Assembly: GCA_934489945.1 (NCBI GenBank)
Contig: CAKSSY010000045.1
Location: 1-15,700, forward strand
Length of the DNA: 15,700 nt
Direction of reading: 5' to 3'
Source of the DNA: an uncultured Eubacteriales bacterium
GTDB lineage: Bacteria; Bacillota; Clostridia; Oscillospirales; CAG-272
Positions 7,854 to 14,928 of the stretch are shown in pieces. Under the pieces are notes generated by a model. The model saw nothing but the letters and a program-made list of their open reading frames with translations, had not been told where the DNA came from and made no database searches. How positions within the stretch are numbered: the first letter of the stretch is position 1; each line of letters opens with the position of its first letter. The position numbers and the translations under genes are program-made.

Positions 7854-8513
7854 ATGAGAAAATACTTAGCATTCATTTTGGCATTGATTTGCGCGGTGGG
7901 TACGGTTGGTTGTAGCGCAGTATTCAAAGATACCGTCCCGCCTAACGACAATCCTATTGATGTCCACACAAATGGGGATCAGTCCGGTGGCACTCCCGTT
8001 GAGGAAGCCTTTGATATTGCTGTGTCCTATGCAGGTTGGACGAAAGAAAGTGAAATCTACCTTGGCGCATTGAACCAAAGCACAATGGTGGACAGTAGTG
8101 TTCAGCACCTTCCGATATACAAGTTCAGCACTTTGGAAGAATTAGAACAGTTCAAACTCTCCTTTGGTGAAGTGCTGAGAATGGACTATGGATTTGACGA
8201 AATTCCGTCATTCAATGATACGACCGCAAAGTATGACGAGACCTTTTTTGGCGAAAACACCTTAATGCTGGTTTATGTTGATGCCAATAGTGGCACTTAT
8301 AGATTTGGTGTGAGTAGTGTCTTTCACGAAGGCAACACCTTCTGCATCTATATCAAACAGCTCAACGTCCCCGAAACCGACGTTACAGCCGATCTTGCCG
8401 GCTGGTTTATAACCGTTGTTGTTCCTGACAGTATGGTTGAAAACTGTGTAGAGTTTGATGCGGTTTTGAATCGCTCCGAAAACGAATCATTCACTCACGA
8501 TTTGGTGAACTAA
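7854..8513 (+). CDS. Lipoprotein of unknown function
   Basis: The 219-residue product starts with a lipoprotein signal: MRKYLAF, a hydrophobic core, and lipobox TVGC with the acylated cysteine at position 20. Cleavage and lipid attachment would anchor it to the outer face of the membrane. The following segment (about 25-50) is Pro/Asn/Gly/Thr-rich and likely a flexible linker. The remainder (about 55-219) is a soluble, acidic, beta-rich domain that I do not recognise. It has no further membrane segment and only one more cysteine (in GNTFCIYIKQ). GAGGCGGGG lies 7 bases before ATG 7854. It is a single-gene unit ending in a terminator, and a possible ECF promoter suggests envelope-stress control (inference). 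Confidence 0.85.
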   Translation: MRKYLAFILALICAVGTVGCSAVFKDTVPPNDNPIDVHTNGDQSGGTPVEEAFDIAVSYAGWTKESEIYLGALNQSTMVDSSVQHLPIYKFSTLEELEQFKLSFGEVLRMDYGFDEIPSFNDTTAKYDETFFGENTLMLVYVDANSGTYRFGVSSVFHEGNTFCIYIKQLNVPETDVTADLAGWFITVVVPDSMVENCVEFDAVLNRSENESFTHDLVN

Positions 8514-8528
8514 GTGTACATACATTTC

Positions 8529-8561
8529 GGGAGCAAGGTAGAACGATACCTTGCCCCTTTT
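8529..8561 (+). terminator. Rho-independent terminator of the lipoprotein gene
   Basis: GGG-A-GCAAGGTA (8529-8540) pairs with TACCTTGC-CCC (8547-8557) with one bulged A and a 6-base loop. TTTT follows at 8558-8561. Confidence 0.85.
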
Positions 8562-8660
8562 CGTTTGCCAATGTTTAGAGTTCCGTCAACCCGAGTATGA
8601 AACCGGACAAAATGGAAAAAGGGAGCGACGTAAGTACAGCGGTGTTACGATTTCAAAGGA

Positions 8661-9575
8661 TCATGTGTTCGTTTCTTTCTTGTAAAGAGAATCCTCCAAA
8701 CGCAGGTTATCTACGACATCTGTAAACCAATGCAGCTCGCCGAGAAACTTATGCCGCAGAGATTCAATATCGGTATTGCTTTTGCCCAATTCAAAGAAGT
8801 TTCTTCCGGTTTTGATGGCGATATGTAACTTGCCGTCGAGAAGGAAAGACATATAGATCTCGCCGCCGCATCCGTTGACGGCTGTAAGGATGTAGTCCAT
8901 CATGTGCGGTGTGAGTACATAGTATGCCTCCTGTGCTTTTTCGGCAGTGACGACGATGCGGTCGTTGAATGCAGGATTCTCCATTTCAATGCGATTGTTC
9001 TTGTGTTGTTTGCGCATGGATTTTGTGTTTTCTGACAACCGCACCTCGCCGGAAAGTCTCTTGCCAAAATCGCAAACGAGCCATTGACCCTGAAAGACCC
9101 GCTCCTCGGATTCCTCCCATCGACTGTTTTCCTCGTTGTACCACTCCGTCACATGATAAAGTTCCACATCACTCAGTTCAAGGTTCAGACCTTTGTAGAT
9201 AGCTTTGATGCGATCACTGCCTCGGACGCAATCATAGGTGAAAGGAAATACCATGCCCGCACCTTTTATCAGTTTGTCCGGAACGTGGTCAAAAGGATTG
9301 TATTCCGCGCTGTCGAACACTTCATTCAATACATTACGGATGACATTGTCGCTGAGTGTTTTTTTCAGGTCTCCCGTGCGTTTGGAAAACTGGTAGCTAC
9401 TTACGAGCGCAAGTATGAAACAGAGAATGGCAATCGGAATGATTCCTGTAGCGAACAAAAGTATCGCTGCTATGCCGAAGCCGTAGGTAAGGATATGAAA
9501 GAGCGTGACCGCGCTACGGTGTCTGCGGAGCGTCTCCTTCAGTTGTTCATTCGTCATATGCTGTTTTTCTTCCAT
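8661..9575 (-). CDS. DUF3137-family membrane protein (copy B)
   Basis: The product is 304 residues. After a basic N-terminus there are two hydrophobic helices (about 24-42 and 45-62), with the rest soluble. The layout and the region around VFQGQWLVCDFGKRLSGEV fit the DUF3137 family, which has no assigned biochemical role but is commonly found beside lemA. It is the third gene of the operon, 17 bases after lemA. The first ATG (9575) has AGAGGA about 12 bases upstream. A second ATG 6 codons in (MTNEQ), preceded by GGAAG, is an equally good start. It is a distant paralogue of the first gene of this operon: same length class, same two-helix N-terminus, and a similar LTPHMMDYI / LTPQFMEQL segment. 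No clear terminator follows. Confidence 0.85.
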   Translation of the reverse strand: MEEKQHMTNEQLKETLRRHRSAVTLFHILTYGFGIAAILLFATGIIPIAILCFILALVSSYQFSKRTGDLKKTLSDNVIRNVLNEVFDSAEYNPFDHVPDKLIKGAGMVFPFTYDCVRGSDRIKAIYKGLNLELSDVELYHVTEWYNEENSRWEESEERVFQGQWLVCDFGKRLSGEVRLSENTKSMRKQHKNNRIEMENPAFNDRIVVTAEKAQEAYYVLTPHMMDYILTAVNGCGGEIYMSFLLDGKLHIAIKTGRNFFELGKSNTDIESLRHKFLGELHWFTDVVDNLRLEDSLYKKETNT

Positions 9576-9592
9576 ATGGGCTAATCCTCTTG

Positions 9593-10129
9593 TCAGAACG
9601 TCATTGAGACGTCACCGCGCCCGTTTTCATTCGCAACAAAGAACTCCTTGGGCAGACGGTGACCCCCCGCCAGCAACTTTGCCGGAAACATGGCGATGGC
9701 TGTATTGTAGGCGGTGACGCTGGTGTTGTACAGCCGCCTTGCCGCCTGCAAATGTTCCTCCGCATCGCGGATGCCACGTTGCAACTCTACGAAAACATCA
9801 CTGGATCGGAGTTCCGGATAGCCCTCCGCCACAGCGAAGAATTTGTCGCTGAGACTGTCCATTTTCTGTTGGATATCGTTCAGCTCTTTGAGACTCATTC
9901 CACGGCGCAGTTCAATCACCTTGGCGAACAGATCGTTTTCATGCGCCATATATCTCTTGGCGGTGTCGAGCATTTTTGTGAGCATATCATAACGCTTGGT
10001 GAGTGCTATCTCCACGCCGGAGAGTCCTTCCTGCACCCGAATCTCTTTTTTCTTAAACCCATTGGTTGTAGTAATGCACCAGACAGCAATCAGCAGAATG
10101 GCAACCAAGATCAATATTATACCAATCAT
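9593..10129 (-). CDS. lemA: LemA family protein
   Basis: The 178-residue product has one N-terminal membrane helix (about 2-19) followed by a long, mostly alpha-helical soluble domain. This is typical of LemA four-helix proteins. The family signature is present near the C-terminus: ARRLYNTSVTAYNTAIAMFP (130-149). LemA has a proposed but unsettled role in the envelope; it is often next to DUF3137 or TPM-domain genes. Its ATG overlaps the stop of the upstream DUF3137 gene by 4 bases (ATGA), with AAAGGA about ten bases upstream. This indicates translational coupling. DUF3137 copy B follows after 17 bases. Confidence 0.95.
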   Translation of the reverse strand: MIGIILILVAILLIAVWCITTTNGFKKKEIRVQEGLSGVEIALTKRYDMLTKMLDTAKRYMAHENDLFAKVIELRRGMSLKELNDIQQKMDSLSDKFFAVAEGYPELRSSDVFVELQRGIRDAEEHLQAARRLYNTSVTAYNTAIAMFPAKLLAGGHRLPKEFFVANENGRGDVSMTF

Positions 10130-11091
10130 ACCTTTGTTCCTTTCTCGGTTTCTTTTGCAAAAAGAGTCGTATTTTTCAGCAGGAGATCAAGTGTTTCACT
10201 CATTTCCCGCAATGATTTTATATAGCTCCGGCGTGCCGCGTCGATGTCGCGCAGGTCTACGTCGTCTGCGACAGCGGCAAAGCCGTAGTCTGTTTCCAGC
10301 ACGAAAGAGAAAACATTGTTTTCCCAGCGGAAACCGAGAATATGTCCGTTTACACATTGAACGAATGTCTCCAACTGTTCCATAAACTGTGGGGTAAGGA
10401 GACAGAGCGCGTCTTGTTCCGGTTCCGCTGTGACGCAGAAGCAGCGGTTGAAGGTTTCGTTGTCTGTCATCGTTCCTCGCGGACCGCTCTCTGTCCGCGC
10501 ATTGACTCGGATGGGGGATGGGGCGGGAATACGCGTCCCGCAACACAGAACCAGACCTTTGAACACCATATCCCGGCAGGTTTCCAATCCTTCGTGTGCG
10601 ATGGCTCTTTCATAAACATGATTCAGACGTACATTGGCGGCAGAGAAGGGGACACCGCAGTGTTCACCCTCGTGGAAATTCATCACCTCACACTCCTCCC
10701 ACTGATTATCCAACAGGTGAAATGTTTTCATAAAAGAGGTGTCAATATTCATTTTCGGAGGATGTATATCGGGACCGAACGCCTTTTCCAACTCCGTACG
10801 GAAAAAATCGCCCAGTTGTTCCTGCATCAGTGTCTGCAATTTCTTTTGTGCACCGCCGCCAAGAAACAGCGCACAGCAGACGCCGCCGAAAAACAGTACC
10901 GTCACAAGGGTGGCTTTGAGGGCAACATTCCTTACCGCCAAAAACGAGATGGTTCCGCTCACCACACCGATCAGTCCGATCAAAAGCCATGCAGAGGACA
11001 TTTTCTGATAATGCCCCAGTTTTTTCGATAACTCCGCATCGGTCATTTTAGAGGTGTTTGCTGTGCCAAAGTTGTTTGTTTTCTTTTTCAT
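10126..11091 (-). CDS. DUF3137-family membrane protein (copy A)
   Basis: The product is 321 residues and the first gene of the operon. The N-terminus is polar, followed by two membrane helices (about 33-53 and 59-79, the second ending in GGG). About 240 soluble residues follow, which fit the DUF3137 family. Parallel landmarks with copy B include an internal FKGLVLCC (FQGQWLVCDF in B) and ALCLLTPQFMEQL. ATG 11091 is well supported by AGAGGAAGG about seven bases upstream. The gene overlaps lemA by 4 bases. It is transcribed from a strong promoter through a leader of about 180 bases. The function is unknown; the topology suggests a membrane-anchored cytoplasmic or extracytoplasmic domain working with LemA (inference). 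Confidence 0.83.
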   Translation of the reverse strand: MKKKTNNFGTANTSKMTDAELSKKLGHYQKMSSAWLLIGLIGVVSGTISFLAVRNVALKATLVTVLFFGGVCCALFLGGGAQKKLQTLMQEQLGDFFRTELEKAFGPDIHPPKMNIDTSFMKTFHLLDNQWEECEVMNFHEGEHCGVPFSAANVRLNHVYERAIAHEGLETCRDMVFKGLVLCCGTRIPAPSPIRVNARTESGPRGTMTDNETFNRCFCVTAEPEQDALCLLTPQFMEQLETFVQCVNGHILGFRWENNVFSFVLETDYGFAAVADDVDLRDIDAARRSYIKSLREMSETLDLLLKNTTLFAKETEKGTKV

Positions 11092-11270
11092 GTTTCCTTC
11101 CTCTGATAGGTAGATGTTGAAATACAGACTATTACAAGAATTAACGGTGCCACTATCCGGGATTGCCGACTTCGGAAGTCCTCAAACATATGGCATGATC
11201 TGTCAGGAACCGTAAATTTTTGAGCATCCCTTCGGATGCGGCGAGATCTGCGACGAAGAGAACTCTCTTG
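11092..11270 (-). other. Long structured leader of the DUF3137-lemA operon
   Basis: About 180 bases lie between promoter and start codon. Two compact hairpins are visible on the minus strand: GCATCC-GAAG-GGATGC (11239-11224) and GACTTC-C-GAAGTC (11180-11168). No known riboswitch was recognised and no gene is seen here. Confidence 0.4.
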
Positions 11271-11275
11271 TTACG

Positions 11276-11304
11276 AATATACTATAAAAAATCTTTTTTG
11301 TCAA
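11276..11304 (-). promoter_or_regulatory. Sigma-A promoter of the DUF3137-lemA-DUF3137 operon
   Basis: Read on the minus strand: TTGACA (11304-11299), 17-base spacer, TATATT (11281-11276). It lies just after the stop of the broken araC-type gene on the same strand. Confidence 0.88.
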
Positions 11305-11324
11305 CACTTGTATGTTTCATCAAT

Positions 11325-12101
11325 TTACCGAGTCGAATTTTTACAGAATTCCGACGGGGAAACCCCCATATTTTCTTTAAACTGTCGGCTGAAATAATAT
11401 ACATTGTTATAGCCGCATATTTGGGAAATTTGCGAAACAGTATATAATTCGGAGCGCAACAGATCGCATGAATAGTTTATTTTAAGCTGTATGATGTACC
11501 GGACAGGAGGCACTCCGAATTTTTTTATAAATAGTTTTTTTAGCAACGATTCGCTTATTCTGCAAATTGACGCAAGTTTGCCGACTGACAATTTTTCGGT
11601 TGTAAAATTGTCGTCTATGTAATCTATGGCAGGTTTTATTTTTTGATATTGCTTTTCGGGGAGATAGGGTTGCTTTTAAAGCATTGCAAAGATTTTGTAA
11701 AGCAGGGAAATACATTCAAAATAGTATCCGTCGCGTTTAGCTACCCATAATGAGAATATTTTTTTGAAAATCGGGGCTACTGCCGTTCTGTCATTTAATT
11801 TTAACGTAAACATTTCTTCGGAGATATGTTTGTCAGTGTCGAAAAATATATCAACGCAATCGCCGTTTTCCGTTCTGGATACGGTGTAACCGCGGTTTTC
11901 TCCCTTGGGCAAAAATCGCAGCGTGTTTTCATCGCACATTTCGGTTTTCCCGTTAAAGGAAATGCGCATTTTCCCGGAAAGGTGATATATAAGTTCACAA
12001 TTCGATAAGTCATGGCGAAATGACGTGACTTTTTCGGGGTATTGGCTTTTGTCCACAAATATCACATTTTCAATTTTTGTAATTAAAAAGTCGGTGTTCA
12101 T
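11325..12101 (-). pseudogene. AraC-family regulator interrupted by one in-frame TAA
   Basis: A single frame from ATG 12101 to TAA 11325 would encode about 258 residues, but codon 142 is TAA (11678-11676). Reading through gives continuous sequence: KIFAML, stop, then KQPYLPEKQYQKIKPAIDY and DNFTTEKLSVGKLASICRISES. The first 110 residues resemble a cupin-type sensor domain (FNGKTEMCDENTLRFLPKGE). Residues of about 155-258 are an AraC double helix-turn-helix, ending in the family signature QISQICGYNNVYYFSRQFKENMGVSPSEF. AGGAGG precedes the ATG. It is divergent from the glycyl radical enzyme gene and was presumably its regulator. One base change from CAA, GAA or AAA would explain the stop. The N-terminal piece (11676-12101) could still be made; the DNA-binding piece has only a TTG at 11591 without an evident ribosome site. 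Confidence 0.88.
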
Positions 12102-12124
12102 ACGCTTTGCCCTCCTGTCTATAC

Positions 12125-12153
12125 ATTATAAAATATTTCAGGCAGAAAAACAA
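12125..12153 (-). promoter_or_regulatory. Promoter for the araC-type gene
   Basis: Minus strand TTGTTT (12153-12148), 17-base spacer, perfect TATAAT (12130-12125), 24 bases before the ATG. Confidence 0.6.
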
Positions 12154-12204
12154 GCATTCGGAAAATATTTTGTGCTGAAAAGTATAAAAGTGTTTTTTTA
12201 TGAA

Positions 12205-12232
12205 TTTACTTTTGATTCCGGCATCGTAAAAT
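12205..12232 (+). promoter_or_regulatory. Possible promoter for the glycyl radical enzyme gene
   Basis: TTTACT (12205-12210), 16-base spacer, TAAAAT (12227-12232). The weak -35 would fit an AraC-activated promoter. Confidence 0.35.
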
Positions 12233-12254
12233 ATTCCTGAAAGGATGTGATTTT

Positions 12255-12998
12255 ATGAACCGGAGAATCGAAAAACTTACAGAACGGACTCTCGGCGGAA
12301 AAATGTATGCCCAACCTAAAGAGACGGCGTTTGACCGCAATGATATATTTTTAACCCGTGAACAAGCGGATTCGAAGAGATTGTGCGAATTTATTTTGAA
12401 CCAGGAACCTGTTTTATGTGAATATTCAAAAATGACAGGCTTTTTCAACTGCAACGAGTCGGTTGTGGGGGATGCGTTTAGGCGAATGGGACATAAAAAT
12501 TTCAGGGAAATACAAAAGACGTTTTACTTAAAACCGATTGACAATTTATCAACGTTCGAGTGGCAGCACGCAATGGCAGATTATGAAAAGGTGTTAAGGA
12601 AAGGCTTGGCGGGAATCGTTGAGGAAGTTGATGAGGCATTGGAAAAGCATACAGAAATCAAGGAAAAAGAATTTTTAAGTGCAGTTAAAAAGGTATTGAT
12701 AACCCTTATAAGTTGGGCGTATAAATGTTCTGACAGAGCAGCAAAAGCCGCGGAGAATACCGAAAATGCTGAATACAAGAAAAATCTTCTCACCTTGTCC
12801 GAAACACTGAAAAAAGTGCCGGAAAACGCACCGTCTTCCTTTTATGAAGCGGTTTTCACCATTTACATTTGTTTCTCGGCGGATCCGGATAGTTTGGGAA
12901 CGCTTGACAGATATCTGCAACCGTTTTATGAGAGGGATATTCAAAGTGGCAGGATTACTCGTGAAGAAGCAAAGGTGTATTTGCAGGAGCTTTTTTAA
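12255..12998 (+). pseudogene. Fragment 1: N-terminal half of the glycyl radical enzyme
   Basis: This 247-codon piece ends at TAA 12996-12998. It contains the helical N-terminal part and PDSLGTLDRYLQPFYERDI, typical of the superfamily before the active-site barrel. Continuation in the +1 frame from about 12990 (FLMVQAATPVTSAWFTRGGE) shows that the stop results from a single missing base. Confidence 0.85.
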
Positions 12999-13040
12999 TG
13001 GTTCAGGCTGCAACGCCTGTAACTTCGGCTTGGTTTACAC

Positions 13041-13313
13041 GTGGCGGAGAGTCACATTTTCTGCATAGGCGGCTACCTTCCTGACGGGAGTGACGGGTTC
13101 TGTGATCTTTCAAGGCTTATTCTTGAGAGTATGCTTGAGTTGCCAACATGGATACCGCAGGTGACATTGCGTTGGACATCTGAAATGCCAAAAGAAGCCT
13201 TTCAATTCGTACTTGATTGTGAGCGGAAGGACACAAACAAAAGAATTGCATTTCAAAATGATGAAAAGCGGATAAAATGCACTGATTGTTGTGAAACAAT
13301 TTGTTTACGATGA
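13041..13313 (+). pseudogene. Fragment 2: central piece ending at the deletion
   Basis: Homology resumes at about 13056 with IGGYLPDGSDGF, continues through LELPTWIPQVTLRWTSEMP and LDCERKDTNKRIAFQ, and breaks after KRIKC near 13281. The codons after that are out-of-frame sequence up to TGA 13313. GTG 13041 is not a real start. Confidence 0.85.
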
Positions 13314-13788
13314 GAAAACCGTCACGATGTGGGAATTGATATCGGCACTTCAGGCAAATTGGAGTGGTTTTGAAGATTTACGCACGCTTATTATAAAAAA
13401 AGGCGATTTCTTCGGAAATGATACCGAACGTTCCAATCACATCGCCCGGATGTTTTATCAGAGTCTTTATGAAATTTTCAAGGATAAGACGAACTTGTTC
13501 GGATACCATTGGCTCGTAGGGGATTTAACAGGATATAATCCTCATCACAAGTGGTTCGGCGAAAAAATGAAAGCAACTCCGGATGGAAGATACGCCGGAG
13601 AGGCACTTAAATTCGGTTTGGGGCAGAGCGAGGGAAAAGACAGAAACGGTTTGGCGGCACTGCTTAATTCCATAGCAAAAGCTGATCCGAACGCCATTGG
13701 TTGTGGCAGTACCGTTACGAATCTAACGATTGACGAACAACTGATGAAAAACGATGAAAATTTCAAAAAAAACGGTAGATTTGCTTGA
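13291..13788 (+). pseudogene. Fragment 3: C-terminal barrel of the glycyl radical enzyme
   Basis: In-frame homology begins near 13279 (ALIVVKQFVYDEKTVTMWEL) and runs through HHKWFGEKMKATPDGRYAGE and GQSEGKDRNGLAALLNS. It goes out of frame at the A8 run (about 13765-13772), ending in NGRFA. GTG 13291 is simply a codon within the old gene. Confidence 0.85.
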
Positions 13789-13978
13789 AACGTATTTTAA
13801 AAACGGGGGGGTTCATTTTCAACTTACCTACGTTTCCGGAGAGGATTTGATTCACGCTAAAAAAACACCCCAAAAATATAAAAATCTGCGTATCCGCGTT
13901 TTGGGATTTTCGGATTATTTTGTAAATCTGAACGATCCGTTGCAGGACGACATTATCAGGAGGACGATTCAAAAATGA
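13754..13978 (+). pseudogene. Fragment 4: C-terminal glycine-loop domain
   Basis: After the A-run shift the frame reads KKTVDLLETYFKNGGVHFQL, then the radical-site loop RVLGFSDYF and QDDIIRRTIQK. All expected glycyl-radical domain residues are kept, including the glycine. Confidence 0.85.
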
Positions 13979-14006
13979 AGCCGAAAAGCGGAGATGATAA
14001 TGCACG

Positions 14007-14579
14007 ATGATGAAGGGAATGATTTTCGATATCGTACGCAATTCTTACGTTGACGGTCCGGGAATCCGGACGACAGTGTTTTTCAAGGGAGTAACATTTT
14101 CCGGTGGGGAATGTATGCTTCAGATTGAATTTCTTTCCGAAATCCTTGAAAAATGTAAAAGCTTTGGAATTCATACGGCGGTTGACACCGCCGGAAATGT
14201 ACTGTGGGAAAATTTTGACAGAATCTTGCCTTTCACTGATCTGTTTTTATATGATATTAAGACATTCGATCCGAATTTACATAAAGCGGGAACGGGAGTT
14301 TCCAATGCCCTGATTCTTGAAAATCTCAGAAAACTTTCGGAAAAGGCGGACATCATGATACGAATTCCCGTAATCGGAGGATATAATGACAAGGATGAGG
14401 AAATGAAACGGATATCAGACCTGTTGAAAGAAATAAAAATCGTAAAAACGGAAATTTTGCCGTATCACACCATGGGAGAATATAAATACGGTGCATTGGG
14501 ACGTGAATCAGAAAAATATGATGTTTCGGATGAGGATTTCATTGGAAAAATAAAGCATTTATTTTCCAAATTTATGTAG
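14007..14579 (+). pseudogene. Glycyl radical enzyme activase lacking its radical-SAM cluster motif
   Basis: The frame is open for 190 codons. The N-terminus IFDIVRNSYVDGPGIRTTVF is typical of PFL-activating enzymes. In intact relatives FFKGC is followed by CX3CX2C (three cysteines binding the [4Fe-4S] cluster and S-adenosylmethionine), often with extra ferredoxin-like cysteines. Here FFKG is joined directly to VTFSGGE, so all of that is absent. Downstream parts are retained: VTFSGGECMLQ, HTAVDTAGN, LYDIKTFDP, RIPVIGGYND and EILPYHTMGEYKY. The deletion, estimated at 50-110 codons, is in frame near 14093. The product could be stable but cannot perform radical-SAM chemistry. The start could be ATG 14007, 14010 or 14019. 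It lies 28 bases after the enzyme gene, in the usual enzyme-activase order. Confidence 0.88.
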
Positions 14580-14610
14580 ATACTTAGGATATTTTTATTG
14601 TAGCTAAAAT

Positions 14611-14660
14611 AATGAAAGAGCCAAGCACCTCCCCTTCGGGTATGGCTTGGCTCTTTCATT
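14611..14660. terminator. Long palindrome after the activase gene, probable terminator or dispersed repeat
   Basis: A 16-base perfect inverted repeat (14611-14626 with 14645-14660) has an 18-base loop containing a small CC-TTCG-GG hairpin. It begins 32 bases after the activase stop. Only a weak T-tract follows on either strand. The length and perfection are striking beside decayed genes. Confidence 0.6.
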
Positions 14661-14717
14661 ATGATTTCAATTTCAGCGGGGAAAATGAATTTGAATCCGA
14701 CTCATACCACATTTTGA

Positions 14718-14752
14718 TATGAAGTTTGACATAGTGTTGTATGTCTCCGATA
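14718..14752 (+). repeat. Imperfect direct repeat, copy 1
   Basis: TATGAAGTTTGACATAGTG onward matches the copy at 14872-14906 at 28 of 35 positions without gaps. Both copies are preceded 15-25 bases upstream by ATCCGA. It is part of the 349-base stretch 14580-14928, which holds no convincing protein gene. Confidence 0.65.
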
Positions 14753-14793
14753 TTGGAGAACAGCAAGACGCTGTCGATAAGAGTATAATGCAA

Positions 14794-14822
14794 CAAATCC
14801 GAACCATTGTGGTTCGGATTTG
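14794..14822. terminator. TCCGAA-type hairpin, possible terminator of tRNA-Ala
   Basis: Perfect 13-base inverted repeat (14794-14806 with 14810-14822) and a TTG loop. It is about 107 bases beyond the tRNA-Ala 3' end. The plus strand continues GCTTTTGG; the T-tract is poor on the minus strand. Confidence 0.5.
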
Positions 14823-14837
14823 CTTTTGGTGGTAGAG

Positions 14838-14859
14838 AATTCGGACTTAAATCCGAATT
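14838..14859. repeat. Second TCCGAA-type inverted repeat
   Basis: AATTCGGA (14838-14845) and TCCGAATT (14852-14859) form an 8-base stem with a 6-base loop. Its core is the same as in the hairpin at 14794 and the terminator at 15238. Confidence 0.5.
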
Positions 14860-14871
14860 ACACCATCGCAG

Positions 14872-14906
14872 TATGAAGTTTGGCATATTATTGCGCGTCC
14901 CCGATA
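14872..14906 (+). repeat. Imperfect direct repeat, copy 2
   Basis: Second copy of the 35-base unit, offset 154 bases from the first and ending 22 bases before the tRNA-Ala 3' end. Confidence 0.65.
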
Positions 14907-14928
14907 GTTGGTGGCGACAACTTGCCGC

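Larger units (their letters stand above)
12255..13978 (+). pseudogene. Broken glycyl radical enzyme (PFL-like) gene
   Basis: The reading frame is continuous in homology but not in phase, from ATG 12255 (GAAAGGATG upstream) to TGA 13978. The pieces line up in order with a glycyl radical enzyme of the pyruvate formate-lyase/glycerol dehydratase superfamily. The C-terminal glycine loop is intact: RIRVLGFSDYF then QDDIIRRT, where the glycine of RVLG would carry the radical. Lesions: a -1 shift in a T run near 12991-12996 (six T, seven expected); a +1 shift near 13053-13056; a deletion with frame change at about 13282; and a +1 shift in an A run near 13765-13772 (eight A, seven expected). The deletion joins KRIKC to ALIVVKQFVYDEK and removes the region where this family carries the catalytic cysteine, by my recollection about 120 codons. 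The substrate is unknown. The product cannot be active as sequenced. Confidence 0.9.

Noticed and set aside
10342..11031. Plus-strand open frame of 229 codons
   Set aside because: Antisense to the DUF3137 copy A gene, which has a good ribosome site, membrane helices and operon context.
11130..11160. TGGCACCG in the leader of the DUF3137-lemA operon, resembling the T-box antiterminator motif
   Set aside because: Only the short core fits. No specifier loop, AG-bulge or following terminator is seen, and the genes are not linked to amino acids.
12844..13068. Plus-strand frame overlapping the glycyl radical enzyme, ending at 13068
   Set aside because: Only its last part (about 12990-13055) carries real homology, as the displaced frame between two shifts. 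It is included in the pseudogene description and is not a separate gene.
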